A stretch of DNA of 62,761 nt, taken from assembly GCA_000226015.1 (NCBI GenBank), contig JH155348.1, positions 21,659 to 84,419 on the forward strand, given 5' to 3'. Made by a program: the position numbers and the translations under genes. The stretch is from Mnemiopsis leidyi. Taxonomy: Eukaryota > Ctenophora > Tentaculata > Lobata > Bolinopsidae. How positions within the stretch are numbered: the first letter of the stretch is position 1; each line of letters starts with the position of its first letter. Below, one piece after another: positions 37,780-51,000 of this stretch. Below the pieces are notes generated by a model. That model was not told the DNA's origin, did no database searches, and was given only the letters and a program-made list of their open reading frames with translations.

Positions 37780-40700
37780 ATGGAAAAACTGACTAAAAAG
37801 GTGGGCACATTACAGCCAAGTTTTGGGTTTTTCTATAAATTAACAATTCCATTTAATGAAATACTATACAATTATCATATCATTTGTCCTAGCTCTCATG
37901 GTCTTAGGATGACACTAGAACAATTGAGAAAAGAATTCCAAACGGAGGAAGACATTGATCAGATCAGGCAGTTTAACGAGGTTGGCTGACTTTTGTGTTT
38001 ATCTCAGATTTAACAAAAATCTTTGATATTCAATAAGGCAATATTTTAATCAGTGCAGGATGGACTCCCAATGTTTGATATTATTTTCCATATTACAAAT
38101 CTCGTTGCTCTACCTGGCCATGCTATATACTCGATAAAAACCAAGATACATACAGAACAATTTCCCCAGATTGTTGAAACGTTTCAAAGTGAACAGAGTT
38201 GTTATGTACAAGAATTACAGATCGTTGCTGGTAAAATCAAGGCTGTTTTTGACAACCCCAAATCAGGTAACACGACCTCTGTTAGTTGCAATAAGTGCTG
38301 GTACTCTGCTCAAAGTACACGACTGTTTGCTGTGTACTTGTCGCTGCGTGTTCTTGTAGTTCTTGTTTTAAACACGTGTGTTAATGAGTAAAATATCAAA
38401 AAAATATGAGGTAGAATTTGTATTCGGCACAGGCCCCTGAAATAGCAGAATATGTGTAATCTAGAGGAAACCTTACACTCGTCATGTAATTACAGGAGTA
38501 AACGGAGACACAGTGGACGTTATATTTGGAAATGTGTGCGAGTTGTTGAAAGTGGAAGCGGAAATGAAGAGCAGCTTGGAGGAAATGAAAGTGATAGCTC
38601 CCTCTCACGCCTTCCTTCCTGTTGGATCTATATTCAACTACTTCGCTAGAGTGAGGATTTGTTGGGATGCTAAGCTGCAATTAAAGAGCTTGTTTAGTGG
38701 TTGAAATTTTTGACTTTTCCAATAATTTAAGGTTGGCAAATGTTCACTTTAAATCTTTGAAATGTTCCCATATTCCACCTCATAATTCTAAATATTGGGG
38801 TGGTTTAGAATTGACTGGATCGTTCTTACAATTTCATTATTTGATTTCTCATCAGACCGAACAGTTAGAAGTGTATGTTTACTACAGTAACAACTATTCT
38901 TTGGCGGTAAATTGTGTAGAAAAACTCAAGAATCAGAAGGACAATCTCAGATACTCTATCGTAAGTGGCAGTTCCATTTGTTCCGGAAAATTCGGAACAG
39001 AATTCGATATCCATTGAAAATTGAACCTTTTTTTCTCAGAATTTTTGACAGCTGTCGAATGGTAATGAATTTTTAAGAACTGATAAGCCCATTCCTTTTA
39101 CTTTATTTAAGGTTGAACGAATCGCGAAGCCACAAACATTGATTTCTTACAAGAATTGGGTTAACGTTAAGATATTTATTTTGGTGGGTGTACCCGCAAG
39201 TGATAAGAGATGTTGAAATATGACCTCTCACTTTTATATTATCCAGTTAATACCAAATGTGGAGCAGAAATTTAGAAATTTGTTGGTCATGATTTTGAAG
39301 ATGACGGAACTTCAACTAATTTATTAAACCTTTTTATTAGTGAGGCTTGTTCGAAAAATTAATCTGCTAATTGTTCATTTAAAGCCAACTATATCACCAA
39401 ATTACGTAACTTTAAATGTCGTGTACAATGGAAAGGCTTGGTATCATGAGATAATTACTATATTTAATAGGATTCTTTATGATCTTAGCGCTAATATCTT
39501 GATTCAAAGGCTTGGAGGCGCCTAGTCGGTACATTTGATTCAACAACTTCGTGGAATTACAAAATTGCCCCTCATTACTTCGAATTTTAATAGATTTTCA
39601 ATTCTTGGGGAGAAGTCGAAAATACGTTTATCACGTGACATTGTTTCTCGAAATTGATTGGTCGCATCTGGCCTCTTATTGATCTTATTTCCTACTCCTT
39701 CCCGAGAATTCTGACGTCCATAGCGTTACTTTTCCGACCTTAGTGTTTGAAATATTTGATCAAATTTTGGAATTTCATTGTTTCAGGAGGACAGTGTAAA
39801 GTTCTGTTTCTCAGAGGACGCAATAACAATACTACTAGACGTGCTCCTATTCAAACCAATACAGCACATTTCTTATGTCTTCGATACTATCAGGGTATTT
39901 ACACTTTTACTGTCAAACTTAGCAGCTTTTGAAATGATGTACGGTATTTGGTAAATCGTACAATATGACCTGTGTCCTTGTACGTAGAACTATTTGTTAT
40001 TGTGTACAAACTTTGTCAGGATCTAATTAGTTGTCTCAAGAATCTGTCCATCCTGTCTTCTTCAAGTGAGGATTTTGCTACTGTTCAGAAAGATCTGCTC
40101 AGAGAAGCGCTTATCTTCTTAGATAGCACCGAGTCTGCTGTTCAGGTCAGCAAATTGTGAAATATTGAGTGTCTTCTGTTTTAATGGTAATAATGTAGCT
40201 ACTGGGTTTTTTTGTGAATCACTTTGAGCATGATGTAAAATTCAGGATCTCAGAAAATTAAAGTTAAGAAAAACGTATTTCCTGTGTATCAAATATTCCA
40301 ACATGACGTTAGAATGACTTCAGGACGTAATGGACAAGTTCTATAACGACTACAGATACTACCCTCTATACTTGGTACCCCGCCCCTCACGTGACAACCC
40401 ACTCCAGCTGCTCTTCAGTAAGTCATGTCATCACGTGACTGTTCATCACGTCAAGGGTACAACTCACGTCAAGGGTACAACTCACGCTTAATAAGAGTGA
40501 ATTTCTGCTTTTCGAAATCTTATGTTCGTTGCAGAGAACAGTCTGATTTCTTTTAAGAAAAAACGCCATTTTTCCTGTGTAGATGATGTAAGGTGTAGCC
40601 TAAAGGCTAAGAGCCTGGCCTGTCAGCTTCAAATATGCGTACTTTTAAACAGCATGCAAGTGTCAAGTTGTACCAACAATCGGCAAAATAAATCACCTTG

Positions 40701-43700
40701 AAAAGTTTTGAATTTCGACATTTTGACGTAATTACCGACTGGTCATGTGTCAGGTCAGATAAAACAGAAAACTTTGTTTGAATGCTATATGATTTACACC
40801 TCAGACACTACCACCTAAGTTTCTACGTTCCAATACCTCCCCAATAGTGTTGACACGGCACATTGTCATGACAACAGAATTTCTTTACCCGACACCAGAC
40901 TCTGTACAATCTCCGACTCCAAGAAATAGTGCAGTGTACAAATTACTGTTCGTTCAAATCCGGGAGGGCGGCATCTTGTCTGACCGGACCTGCTTTCAGA
41001 GAGCTACATGAGTATGATCGTGGAGAAAAAGGCGGAGTTGCGACTGGTTGAAGTGACGGAGGAAACCATAACAATCAGCATGCTGGTAAGTTGACTGGCA
41101 GGAAGCACCGACAGTGCGCCCTTTTACCACGCCAGACTGGTCTCAGAGTGTTTCGAATTTTAGAGATCCAAATTTTTGTGGCGTTTCTCAAATACATGAT
41201 TATGTGGCAAGATTCGAGAAGATTTAAGGTTTCGCTAGCATTTTAGACACATTCTGGTAAATCTGTGCAGTTTCCTTTTAAATTTAGACGCATAATAATT
41301 GGTCACTGGAACAAAAGGTGAAAAACCCTCATGTATTAGTATTCTTTCTTCCCGGTTAACCGTGTGATAACATCACAGCCTCAGCAATCAATCTACTTTT
41401 ACAGTTTCATTGGATGATTTTAGGGCTCTCGCGAAGATATGCGAGGAGTTTTGGCTAATATTTGACCATCTGAATTGTCCTTATCTAATTTTAGCAGTGA
41501 CCCGATTTGTTAACGTGTCATGTCCCAGTTTTACGCTGAATGGTATGCGAAGGTTCATCTATTGTTTATTGATGAACGATCCATTGAGGTTTCAACTTTT
41601 ATATCGTAATCTATCCAATTATTTTTTACTAAGTTGAGCCTTTCTGATGATATCTAGTAAATTTAAACTTAACTCAGTTTATCGCACCGGTAAATTTGAG
41701 ATAAAAATAAATTCATTAAATATTACAGGACACTCCTAAGTACTTTTATGACTCTTCTTCAGAACAATATTTTACCCAGGACAAAGAGAATCGAGATATA
41801 ATTCTGCTGAAACAAAGATTTCCAATCACTCAAGTTCAAGTCGTCAAAGATCTTCGTAATGATCTCAACCAGGTATGTACATTTTCAGAGTTTTCAAATT
41901 TACCTTTTTCCAGGACGTACCACGAAATGGGTTAAGTTAAACCATTGAAAATTCTTTTAAATCCAAACCTAAATTTCATTATCCGACCCACACTCAGTTA
42001 ATAGAGCCATATTCATTGTAATATCATGACATCATGTCATAAGTCTAATCATGACATCTAATAACTTTAATTAATCATACACATGTCAAGACATCTCAAC
42101 GTAGCTGTACCACGACTCACAAGACATACATTCAGGATTTAAAACTGTCAAGTACATACTTACAAACCAAACTCAAGTACATACTTGTATACTCAAGTAC
42201 ATACTTGTATACTCAAGTACATACTTGTTTACTCAAGTACATTTTATCTCAGTTCAGTATAAATTTAAAAGATCAAGTTATCGAGCTGCTTCCCGCCAAA
42301 CCAGAAGATAAAAACGACGTGGTGGTCTCTTTAACCGTACTTTTATGTAGACGGTAGGACAATTTCAGTAATCACCTACACCTGCAAAAAGAAGCAATTT
42401 TACAACTGTAACTGTTACCATGACCTGCAATCAGCTGTAACTTTTAACAAAATGTTTCGAATATCCAGCATACTTCTTGTACTCCCTCTTTCCAAAAATA
42501 GTGCAGTTAAACAGACATTCTCACCTCACCCTCCGTAGAGTGTTCCTGCCCCATACCAGAAACTCACATCTCCACCAAGCTCGCTTCATGTACTCCGAAT
42601 ATGACGAGGTCTACTCCGGTCCTAGCACTTCCAGTCAACTTAAGTGCTGTAGTGTCCCAGTTTTGGTAGAGAGACTGGTTCAGGGAGCTGTAACTGGTAT
42701 GTCATCTGTCTTTCATTATCGTTACGTAAACTCGAGATTTCGGGGCTTCTTGCAGGCGAGAAAGTTTGTTCGAGACAATAAAAGAAGTCGATCACTTATT
42801 TGGTGGTGTCTCGATTGTATGATTGGGGTTTACTGTGTTGGTCCATAAAGACGTGGTAACATTTGAATTCACCTGCAAACTTATTTTCCACAGATCAGAT
42901 GTTCGTGAAAGATTTCCTGACGGTGTTCAAGTTATTTACCACATCGGGTATACTCTTGGGTCTGCTACAGGACAAATTTCACAAGTACAAAGACGAAACT
43001 AACAAGGTACCTATGGGTATTCTAAGTCTATCATTTAAGTCTGGTCTTCTGAGAAATTATATGCTTTCTTATCTCGTCAAAAATTGAGGTTTCGCTTTGC
43101 AGGAAAAAGATGTTGCAGACAGAACCCAGAAGTTGAAAGTTTTCAGTATTCTCAAAACTTGGATCCTCATTGACAAAACAGATTTCATCAGGGACGGGCT
43201 TCTCGCTTCAAACCTTTGGATATTCCTAGACAGGTAACTTCTAACTTTGTTATATCACAGGATATTACAGGATATCTGGGTTAAGGGTACTGACAGGCAA
43301 GGATCTTTTCATGTTCGCCGCCCCTGACTCAACTCTCCCACGTATGCAGTTCGAACTTTGTGGCCCACGTTAATCGCGCATTTAACTTTAACAACAATAA
43401 CATCATACCTACTGATAAGGATAGTACACAGCGCGGTTCCCTGAGTACCCAGAGATAGGACGTGTTCTGGACACATACCACACTACTGTCCCCCTCTAGT
43501 ACCATCCCTTCTTCACACTTTAGGGGAACTACTGAGCTGGCTGGAACTGGAAACTTGGAGTTTGTAGTCACGTCTATCCAGTTCCGGGGTAGTTCCGTGC
43601 ACTGCTCCTTACCTGTCGTTGTTTAACAGCTGTTAATGCAGCAGGAATAGCGATTTTTAACATATCTGTGTCAGGAAAAACTTTCGTTTTGTAGAAATAC

Positions 43701-46700
43701 AGCTGAGATGTTTTACTGTTGTAAGTCCAAACAACAAACCTTTTGAAGGGGATCTCCAGTTAGCTCCTCGTGTTCCAGATACGAAAATGACATTTCCAAC
43801 TTCCAGGGACAACTTCTCTTGGCACCTGGCACCCTGGTTTTCAATAAGCAACCTCACTTGCTCCTCGCCATCCGAGAAAATTCCCAGACTCGTCTCGTCT
43901 TTAGAGATTTCCCATAGCTGCTCCTCCTTGTCTACCTCTTTATATAATATCAGCGGTTCTAGGCAGTGAGCTACTTCCAATGTCACCTGGTTATCAAAGC
44001 GGAGATGGACGGTTGTTATGTGCCCCAGAGTATGGGTGAAAAGTGCGATACTGAGGGTTTGAGGGACCTCGAAGAAAGTTGGGTCTAGTTTTATTGACAA
44101 CGGTTCCTTTTTCAAGTCGAATAGCACAACTCTGTTCACTTCTGCACTTTTCCAGTCTGAAAAAGTTTACAATTTAAATGTCAAGCTTTCTAAAAGATCT
44201 TTCGAAATAATTTTAACCTATTTATGAAGATTGAAGGTAAAAGATAAGCAAAAATATTTCAGCTGCAAAAAGATGCCGTTTTTACAAAAATGGGTAAAAC
44301 TGATAGAGAAGCTACTGGAGGATCCCGCAGAGAAAACAAAGATAATGAGTATAGGTACTATAGAGAGCATATCCTCGCTTCTCAGGAACGAAGTACCGGT
44401 TCCTCAGTCTCTGTGGTACCTTACTGAACAATCTTCCAAATACAGCTTGCTTACAGTACGATTGTTCTTTTTCAATTGTTTTCATTGTGCTTCTGACAAG
44501 GTCTTAATAACGTCTTTCATGATGACTAAAAAATTTTGCTGCTAATAAAATTAACTGCGTAAACTGGCTCGTTGTATTTTATTTTTAAATATGCGATGTT
44601 GTAGTTACACCCTGTGGAACTAGCACGACAGATAACCCTGATTGAACACAGCTGCTTTGCCAAGATGAGACTCTTCGATATAATAGGTATGTAACTCACC
44701 ACTAGAACTGTTGCATTGTAGTGCAACCAGAGCAATAATCAGGTTTACAAAACTTTTCATTCCTTTAACGTCGTTATCGGAATCTCTGTTTTCTTTCTCT
44801 ACTTGCTATTCTGTGTGATCAAGTTTGGTTAAGGGAAGTAGACTTATCAAAAGATAAGACACTGCAAAAAATTTCAGTCAATAACGGTGAGGCGGTTTCC
44901 AAACTACGAGAATTTCAAGACCGATACAGTTTGTGGATCAGACGGTCGATTGTCGAGACTCGAAACTTAGAGGAGCGGTCTGCCATGTTTAGGAACATGT
45001 TTCATCTTCTAAAAGTTAGTGGAATGTAGCAATTAAACTTGTCGGAAGATTGTTATAAGGATCTTTTTACACCTAAGATTGATCATACACGTTAAATATG
45101 ATTTACAAAGCTTTTTTTATTGTCAAATATGGTTTAATTCTTCAGTCTCTGCACTGTATAAGAAACTATAGCGGACTGATGGCTGTTTATAACGTTCTGC
45201 AAAGTGCCGAGATTTACAGATTGAAACATTCTATCAGACAGATGTTGTCGAAGTTTAAAGATACTTTATCAAAGGTAAGCCTTTCAACTGAAAGAAGAAA
45301 ATGAATAATTATGACAAAAATTTCGCCTTTAAAACTTGTTCAACCAGGAAATTGCTAATTTACTGACGTTCGATGCAGTCACGGCAAGCTATATTCGGCT
45401 AATTGGTTGGTTTATTCATAAGTTCGCGGAAACTTGATTTTATATTATAGCCGTTTCTCATATAATTACGTTAAAGAAATTTACAAAATATCTAGACCTT
45501 AGTTTTAAATAGTAGGTTTATCAAAGTATCAAAAGTCAAACAGATTGAAAAACAGATTTTACTTTTCAGATTGAAGACCTCCCTAAAAATAACTACAAGG
45601 ATTATTGGAAGGAATTATCAACAAATAGTTCTCCTTCAATACCACTTATAGGTAATCCAGGAAAAATGTAATTTTCTTAATCATTTAATTTTCTTATTCG
45701 GTTGCAGTTGATTATAAAACATAGACTAAAAATTTCTGGCCCTCTGTAAATAAGTTTTCAAACCGAAACAATCTTAATCTCGTACTGTCAAATACCAAGT
45801 TTAGTTAATCAGACTAAATTATGGACATATTTACTGGACATAATAAGCTATTTAGTTTCTCTACAATTATGAATTATTATATCTTCATAATGAAGGCATG
45901 AGAATCTTCATAATGAAGGCATGAGAATCTTCATAATCAAGGTAATAAAAGTCACATGCCAACTCGCCTGTCAGGACTATACAACAAGTTCGTTAAAGAC
46001 GCAGATCTAAGTTTTGTTGATGGAGAAGTGGTAAACTTTGAGGCTTGTCTGGAAATGTCGGATAAAGTGGCGAATATAACTGTGTTACAACGACGTGCCT
46101 ATAACTTGAAGTGTCAAGAATCAATCAAGGTATTTAATACCAACCACTTTTGCGATAGGCGTTTAATCTACGTTTTAAGCTATTACTTGTTATCTCGAGT
46201 ATAAATAACAGAAAAATTGATTTAGGGTATATTTTACCGGATGCAAACTTAAGTTTATTTGGCAAAAAGGAAAACGGCCGATGCAGGGTTGGGGCAGGGT
46301 ATCAGCCAGGTTCAATGCAGGGTCTGTCGCTACCTTTCTTTTAGGCAGGCAGAGTTGGAAGAGGGTAGGGGCAGGCTCAGATGTTTCGAGGCATCTATGA
46401 TCTATCCATCTCTCTATCTCTCTCACGCTCTTTATCTGTGAGAGAGAGAGAAATATAGAGATGGAGATAGAGATAGGACTAGATAGAGATATAGACAGAT
46501 CTAGAGCTAGACAATTAGACATAGATAGATAGAGGGATAGAGAGATAGAGGGATAGAGAGATAGATATAGAGATAGAGAGATATAGAGATAGAGATAGAG
46601 TTAGAGATAGCCAGGGAGAAAGAGAAGAAAGAAAGACGGTAGATATAAAGATCGAGAGATAGGAAAAAAGGAAGATATAGATATAGATAGATATATAATA

Positions 46701-47058
46701 GGTAGAGAGCGTGAGAGAGATGGATGGAGATAAATTGATCATAGATGCCACAAAACAACTGAGCCTGCCCAGGCCCTGTAATAATCCTGTCCCAACCCTA
46801 CGTCGGCCGTCCACCTCTTTGCCGTTTATTTCAACGAGATTACTACAAACATTAGCACAATTAGTGATTGTCCATAGCCTCTGAACCCTGATCTCTCATC
46901 AGGAGTATTTAATTGAACTCTGTCCTTACGAACGCAAGACGAGGAAAGAATTTCTCTCTGATTTGTACGATAAAAGTCTGTCAATAGAACCCTTTAATGG
47001 ACCTCCATGTTTTTCCAAAAGAGTGACGGACTACGACCTTTCTTGGGATCCTGTTGAG
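37780..47058 (+). CDS. SOS-like: Son-of-sevenless-like Ras guanine exchange factor (DH-PH-REM-CDC25)
   Basis: SOS exchanges GDP for GTP on Ras downstream of receptor tyrosine kinases. Phase-consistent exons: 37780-37980, 38059-38266, 38496-38650, 38856-38960, (about 39111-39163), 39787-39894, 40020-40145, 40324-40417, PH exons about 40848-41086, 41737-41871, 42256-42354, then 42515-42696, 42894-43006, 43103-43233, 44263-44455, 44605-44686, 44824-45014, 45146-45274, 45570-45651, 45975-46129, 46903-47058. DH: FPQIVETFQSEQSCYVQELQ. PH end: FSINLKDQVIELLPAKPEDK. REM: LVERLVQGAVT, FVKDFLTVFKLFTTSG. CDC25: LHPVELARQITLIEH, VETRNLEERSAMF, YSGLMAVYNVLQSAEIYRLK, ending FLSDLYDKSLSIEP. The two histone folds of animal SOS are not visible, so the true 5' end may be elsewhere. 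PH exon limits are uncertain. Confidence 0.85.
42165..42244. repeat. 20-bp tandem repeat just before a SOS exon
   Basis: Four copies of ACTCAAGTACATACTTGTAT (last copies diverged) end about 10 bp before the splice acceptor of the exon at 42256. Each unit is nearly palindromic around AAGTACATACTT. Confidence 0.9.
43420..44158 (-). CDS. Nested antisense gene fragment: beta-rich domain plus sushi/CCP domain
   Basis: Inside the SOS intron between 43233 and 44263, on the opposite strand, two exon-like blocks follow each other. The first runs from an acceptor near 44157 to a donor near 43754; about 135 residues with WKSAEVNRVVLFDLKK, LWEISKDETSLGIFSDGEE and ANWRSPSK. The second (acceptor at about 43612) has CTELPRNW, VVPLKCEEGMVLEGDSSVVC and YLWVLREPRC: the four-Cys, C-x-W-like pattern of a sushi (CCP) domain. 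The block then continues into a hydrophobic LSLSVGMMLLLL segment with a stop at 43329, or splices at GTATGA near 43408. The upstream block has the look of an extracellular beta-sandwich module (the Methyltransf_FA/FAMeT type is possible, not certain). No signal-peptide exon was found, so this may be a gene fragment. Confidence 0.6.
45889..45945. repeat. 23-bp tandem repeat before a SOS exon
   Basis: ATCTTCATAATGAAGGCATG appears three times (third copy diverged: ATCTTCATAATCAAGG), ending about 30 bp before the splice acceptor of the exon at 45975. It contains the small palindrome CTTCATAATGAAG. Confidence 0.85.
46260..46830. mobile_element. Inverted-repeat element with GATA-type satellite core
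   Basis: The left arm (about 46260-46435: CGGCCGATGCAGGGTTGGGG, GGGCAGGCTCAG, GGCATCTATGAT, ATCCATCTCTC, CACGCTCT) is repeated inverted at about 46700-46830. The core, 46435-46700, is an impure GATAGA/GAGATA microsatellite. The whole lies in the SOS intron before the last catalytic exon. As in the foldback element at 31353, simple repeats fill an inverted-repeat element. No protein is encoded; open frames here come from the satellite. Confidence 0.8.
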
Positions 47059-48002
47059 GTAATAGCCCTTTGTGATATCTGAGCCATTACTTCTGATGCT
47101 ATGTAAAATTTACAATCGATAGTAGGTATTGTACTTACTTTTTTACAAAGTTGTTTTCAGCCCGAACATTTGTTTTTGCCCTAATTACTAACTGTTTTGA
47201 ATTATGTCATGCTGACAAGCTTGCTGCTCATTCCTTCCTGCTTCTAACTCACTTGTCAGGCTCTCTAAACTAAACTTCTTCCTCTCATCACGGTCACTTC
47301 TGAGTTATTTTCGTCACACTTGAGCGGCATTCCCCCTGTAATGCAATGGTAGCAAGTACTGTGTTATTCTTACCGTACTTTTAGCTGGAAAACCTTAGCA
47401 CGGCTTCACCAGGGTTTCCATCCCTTTAACAGTATACAGCAACATAGCGTATAGACTATACTGGTTGTTAGACAGCAGTTATGGATTAAAATTAGGATGG
47501 TTTCTTAACTCTCTCCATTTAGTCTCCTCCGACAATGGCTGATAAGTACAGCCATAGAAATAAGTTCCTGCCTCCCATGACACCAACCCAAATCTACATT
47601 ATTCTGCATATCGGAGTATCCTCAAAACGGCAGCCATATCAGCTAGTGTTAACTTGTTGAACCCAGCTCAGCGTCTATGTTGTCCCTCAGCTGCTTGGTA
47701 CTAGCGGTAAAGTTAAAACCTTTCTCTTTTTGTCATCACATTGCTGCTGTCCTACTTTCAACCAATAGTGCAGAGCTACGTTTACTCAGGCTTGTTTTGT
47801 TTAAATAATTATTAAATTTACTGCACTTTGTGGGTTCCAACTGACTTGACAGATGATGTAGTGCTTTATACAATTCTTCTGCATTCGCCCTTATTCTCCT
47901 GTCCTGGGTACAGATGATCTAATACTCCCGCTTGTACCGCACAGATTATTGATCACGTATTTTTGCGTCATTTTTGTTTAGTTTTCGTTAGTTTTGCCTC
48001 AG
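47059..48002 (+). other. Intron or intergenic gap with a candidate 23-nt micro-exon
   Basis: After the donor at 47059 no long exon is seen until 48003. At 47523-47545 an acceptor (CTCCATTTAG) precedes codons for SPPTMAD and a donor GTACAG in phase 2. That phase is exactly what the exon at 48003 needs, so this micro-exon would join the SOS catalytic part in frame to the proline-rich tail. If its donor is not used, the frame stops at 47660, giving a SOS protein without a tail. Confidence 0.45.
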
Positions 48003-51000
48003 TATGACAGAGAAATCCATCAACATAAAGAAGCTTTTGCGGTTTTCTGGGAAAAACAAGACCATCAAGCCAGTCCAATCAACTAAGGGACACGACTATG
48101 TAAGTCCTGCAGCTTACAGGGTCACTTTTTAGATTTGAAGTTATCGGAATTTTTTAGGAAGCCTTTGCGTACAGCTTGACTGATTTTGATTTTAACTCGA
48201 ATAGAAATATTTAGAATTGTGACTCGTGTCTTATGGAATGAACTGATCTGTAAATTATATAAAGCTTTAGGAACAATTAGTCATGTTTATCAACAGATAT
48301 AATTACCACTATATTTTCAGTTTTTTGGCTGGAAGAGCACATCAGTGAAACCCAAGGCAAATCCGTTAAGCGATAAATCGACAGAAAAGTTCAATCTTTT
48401 CGCTAAGAAAGTTCAGGAACAAATCTCAGAAACAGAAGATGAAGATGATCCTGTGAGAAGTAAGTCTCTAAATTACAGTTTCTTTTATAAGTTACGGTTC
48501 GTTTGATCGACTTAAAGCGCAACTTCAAGCAAGATTGTAGAATCACTCTATAAACAGATCTGAACTTCAATCTTAAAACGTTTCTATCTGATTTTTACGT
48601 CAATCCAATCAATGAGCTCATGTTGTTGATATTAACACCTACAAGAATTTTTAACTTTATTCACAACCCCGATGGTAAATGTTTTACATTAGTCTGTATC
48701 CATGTCTAAAACACGGGCAATACTATTAACTGAAGCTCTCCTTATTTCAGTTCGGAAAGGATCGACCTTGACAAAGTCAAAGTCTTTTTGTAGCAGGAGA
48801 GTGGATGAACCGCCACCTCTACCGCCGAGAGTGGCTGCTATCAACAAGTCCAACTGTTTGAGTCGAAGTCGCAGTTTTAACACCGAGAACAGAAGCCCAT
48901 GTGAGTCATTGATCTGCTGTGTTTCCCTACTTTGGCGCGATGTTCGAATGGTTTTGTAATAATAAAATTTTTAAATCGTCAACACTTCAAAATAGCACTG
49001 TATGTCACATTGCGCGCGGTTTGAATTGTAACTATGAGCGACATGCGGTTTTAGAGTCCTAATCTATCATTTGACCGTGGATATTTATTACGACACCAAG
49101 TAGAGAGTCTTAAGTTAAGACTTATGATAGATCGCCCCCCATTTCAGATGACATGTACGTCCTGCCAGACAGAGGACCGAGAATAGGAATCGGGGACAGA
49201 GGTTCGCCCATATACATTCAAAGTTCACCACTGCAGAACGGTCCTATATTGTACGGCCGTAATTCCCCTATATATGGCCGCAACTCACCAATATACGGAC
49301 ACAATTCTCCCGTATTTGGACACAACTCTCCAACGTATGGACACCATTCTCCTACGTACGGCCACGGGCACAATTCTCAATCAAACAGAGACACTTCTCA
49401 CATCTACGCACAAGTGCCTCAGCTTTACGAACAGATGCAGAACCCCGCCAGAAAGAACCTCAATCCTCCAACCCTGCAGGACAAGCCAAAACAGCGGGTC
49501 AGACCGAATGTTCGGCCTGCCGTACAGCAGACGAACAAGGGCTCTTCGTCCCCTACAAGTTTCGTCAAATCTGGCCAGTGCGGAAAAGCGTCCCCTTCTC
49601 CGCCTTGTAAGTTTGGGGGGGGACAACCATTTTTTTGTTTTTTTTGTTTTTTTTGTTTAGGTAGAAGTAAATTTTTGAAAAAACAAAAAAACAAAAAACA
49701 AAAAAACAAAAAAAACAAAAAAAGGAAAAAACAAACAATATTCATTAAAAAAGCAGACAAAACAATGAAATAAAAACTTTTAAAGTGTATGAATATTTGA
49801 GTGTTAATACTTTGAACAATACTACTATTATACAAATAATTTGAGAAGATGTACATGGATTAAAAGATTCAAATATCGCGTTATGAAAGTCATCTAGCTT
49901 GTAATGAACGTACCTAGCTGATAAGGAAGGGACTTATGGCCATGCCAGAGGTAGATCGATTCTAAGATCAACGGTGCCATTGGCAAATGAGGAATTTTTG
50001 TCAGAACAACAATCGGATAACTATTGTCAAGGTAAAGACATTACCAAACAAGGTATTAAACGGAATTAAACGTAAATTTATCACTAGAGAACACTAACGG
50101 ACTCGTCGTGATTATACAAGAATATATCGTCAAATCATAAGTGTTAAGTGTTTTAGGAGGTCGCGTTTCCAGTGGTTTACAAAGATGTCCTGGAAGTGCT
50201 CACGAGCAGCAATTGCTCCTGATAGATGAGGCTTGTGATGAGAACTGTTTGTTAGTATTCTTGACCAACTGTTGAAGCATGTTAGGTCTAGGTTTTTTTG
50301 CTCCTGGAAGGTGTGATGCAGAAGCGTTTAAACACCACCATCGCTTGCCTACGACGCTCTGTTAAAAGTAGGAGATGCATTGGGGGAGGACGGACACTGA
50401 CCAGGGTATTCTTCCCGAGTCGCCGTAACAAAAGTTATTGATTGCCTTTTTGTGTACCCCCAGTGTCCATTTTAGAAGTCTGAGATGTGTCAGTTCTAAC
50501 GCATCCTTGGCGGTTGCCTTTGGTAGGCTGACGGCAGGGTTGATTCCCACCGATAAGAGGCTTTTAACGAAGTTGGTTGAAGGTAGCCAGACAGTGCATC
50601 CGTATGTTGCCACAGGTTTGACCAGACTGTCTATGAGCTTTAGCATCGTTTTGGTTGTCAGGGCTCTTGTATCTACGATGCGCCTCAAGGAGAAAAACGA
50701 TCTTAAAGCCTTCTTCCTGAGTTCGTCTATCGCTCGTTTGAATGAGCCGTTCAGAGAGAATTGGATCCCCAGGTAGGTATAATTGTTGACAGGGATGATG
50801 TAGAGGCTGCCGAGTTTGAACCCATATGCGCAGTTGAGTCTGCGCGAGCTCGTGTTAAAAACCATCACATTTGTTTGCTGATGTTCACTGACAGTTCCCA
50901 TTTCTCGGCATAGTTGTTCAGGNNNNNNNNNNNNNNNNNNNNNNNATTTTTTGTTTTTTTGTTTTTTTGTTAGGTAGAAGTAAATTTTAGAAAAAACAAA

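Noticed and set aside
42165-42244. Regular 20-bp repeats as a CRISPR-like array
   Set aside because: Units are head to tail with no spacers and lie in an intron; a plain minisatellite.
43329-43407. Hydrophobic MMLLLLKLN segment as a membrane anchor of the nested gene
   Set aside because: It follows a good GTATGA donor and is short; it may be intron sequence, so no membrane anchor is claimed.
46190-46814. Ser/Ile/Leu/Tyr-rich open frames
   Set aside because: Produced by the GATA-type microsatellite and its inverted arms; no protein motif.
49625-49856. Lys/Asn/Gln-rich or Phe-rich open frames
   Set aside because: Generated by the poly-T/poly-A hairpin beyond the splice donor at 49607.
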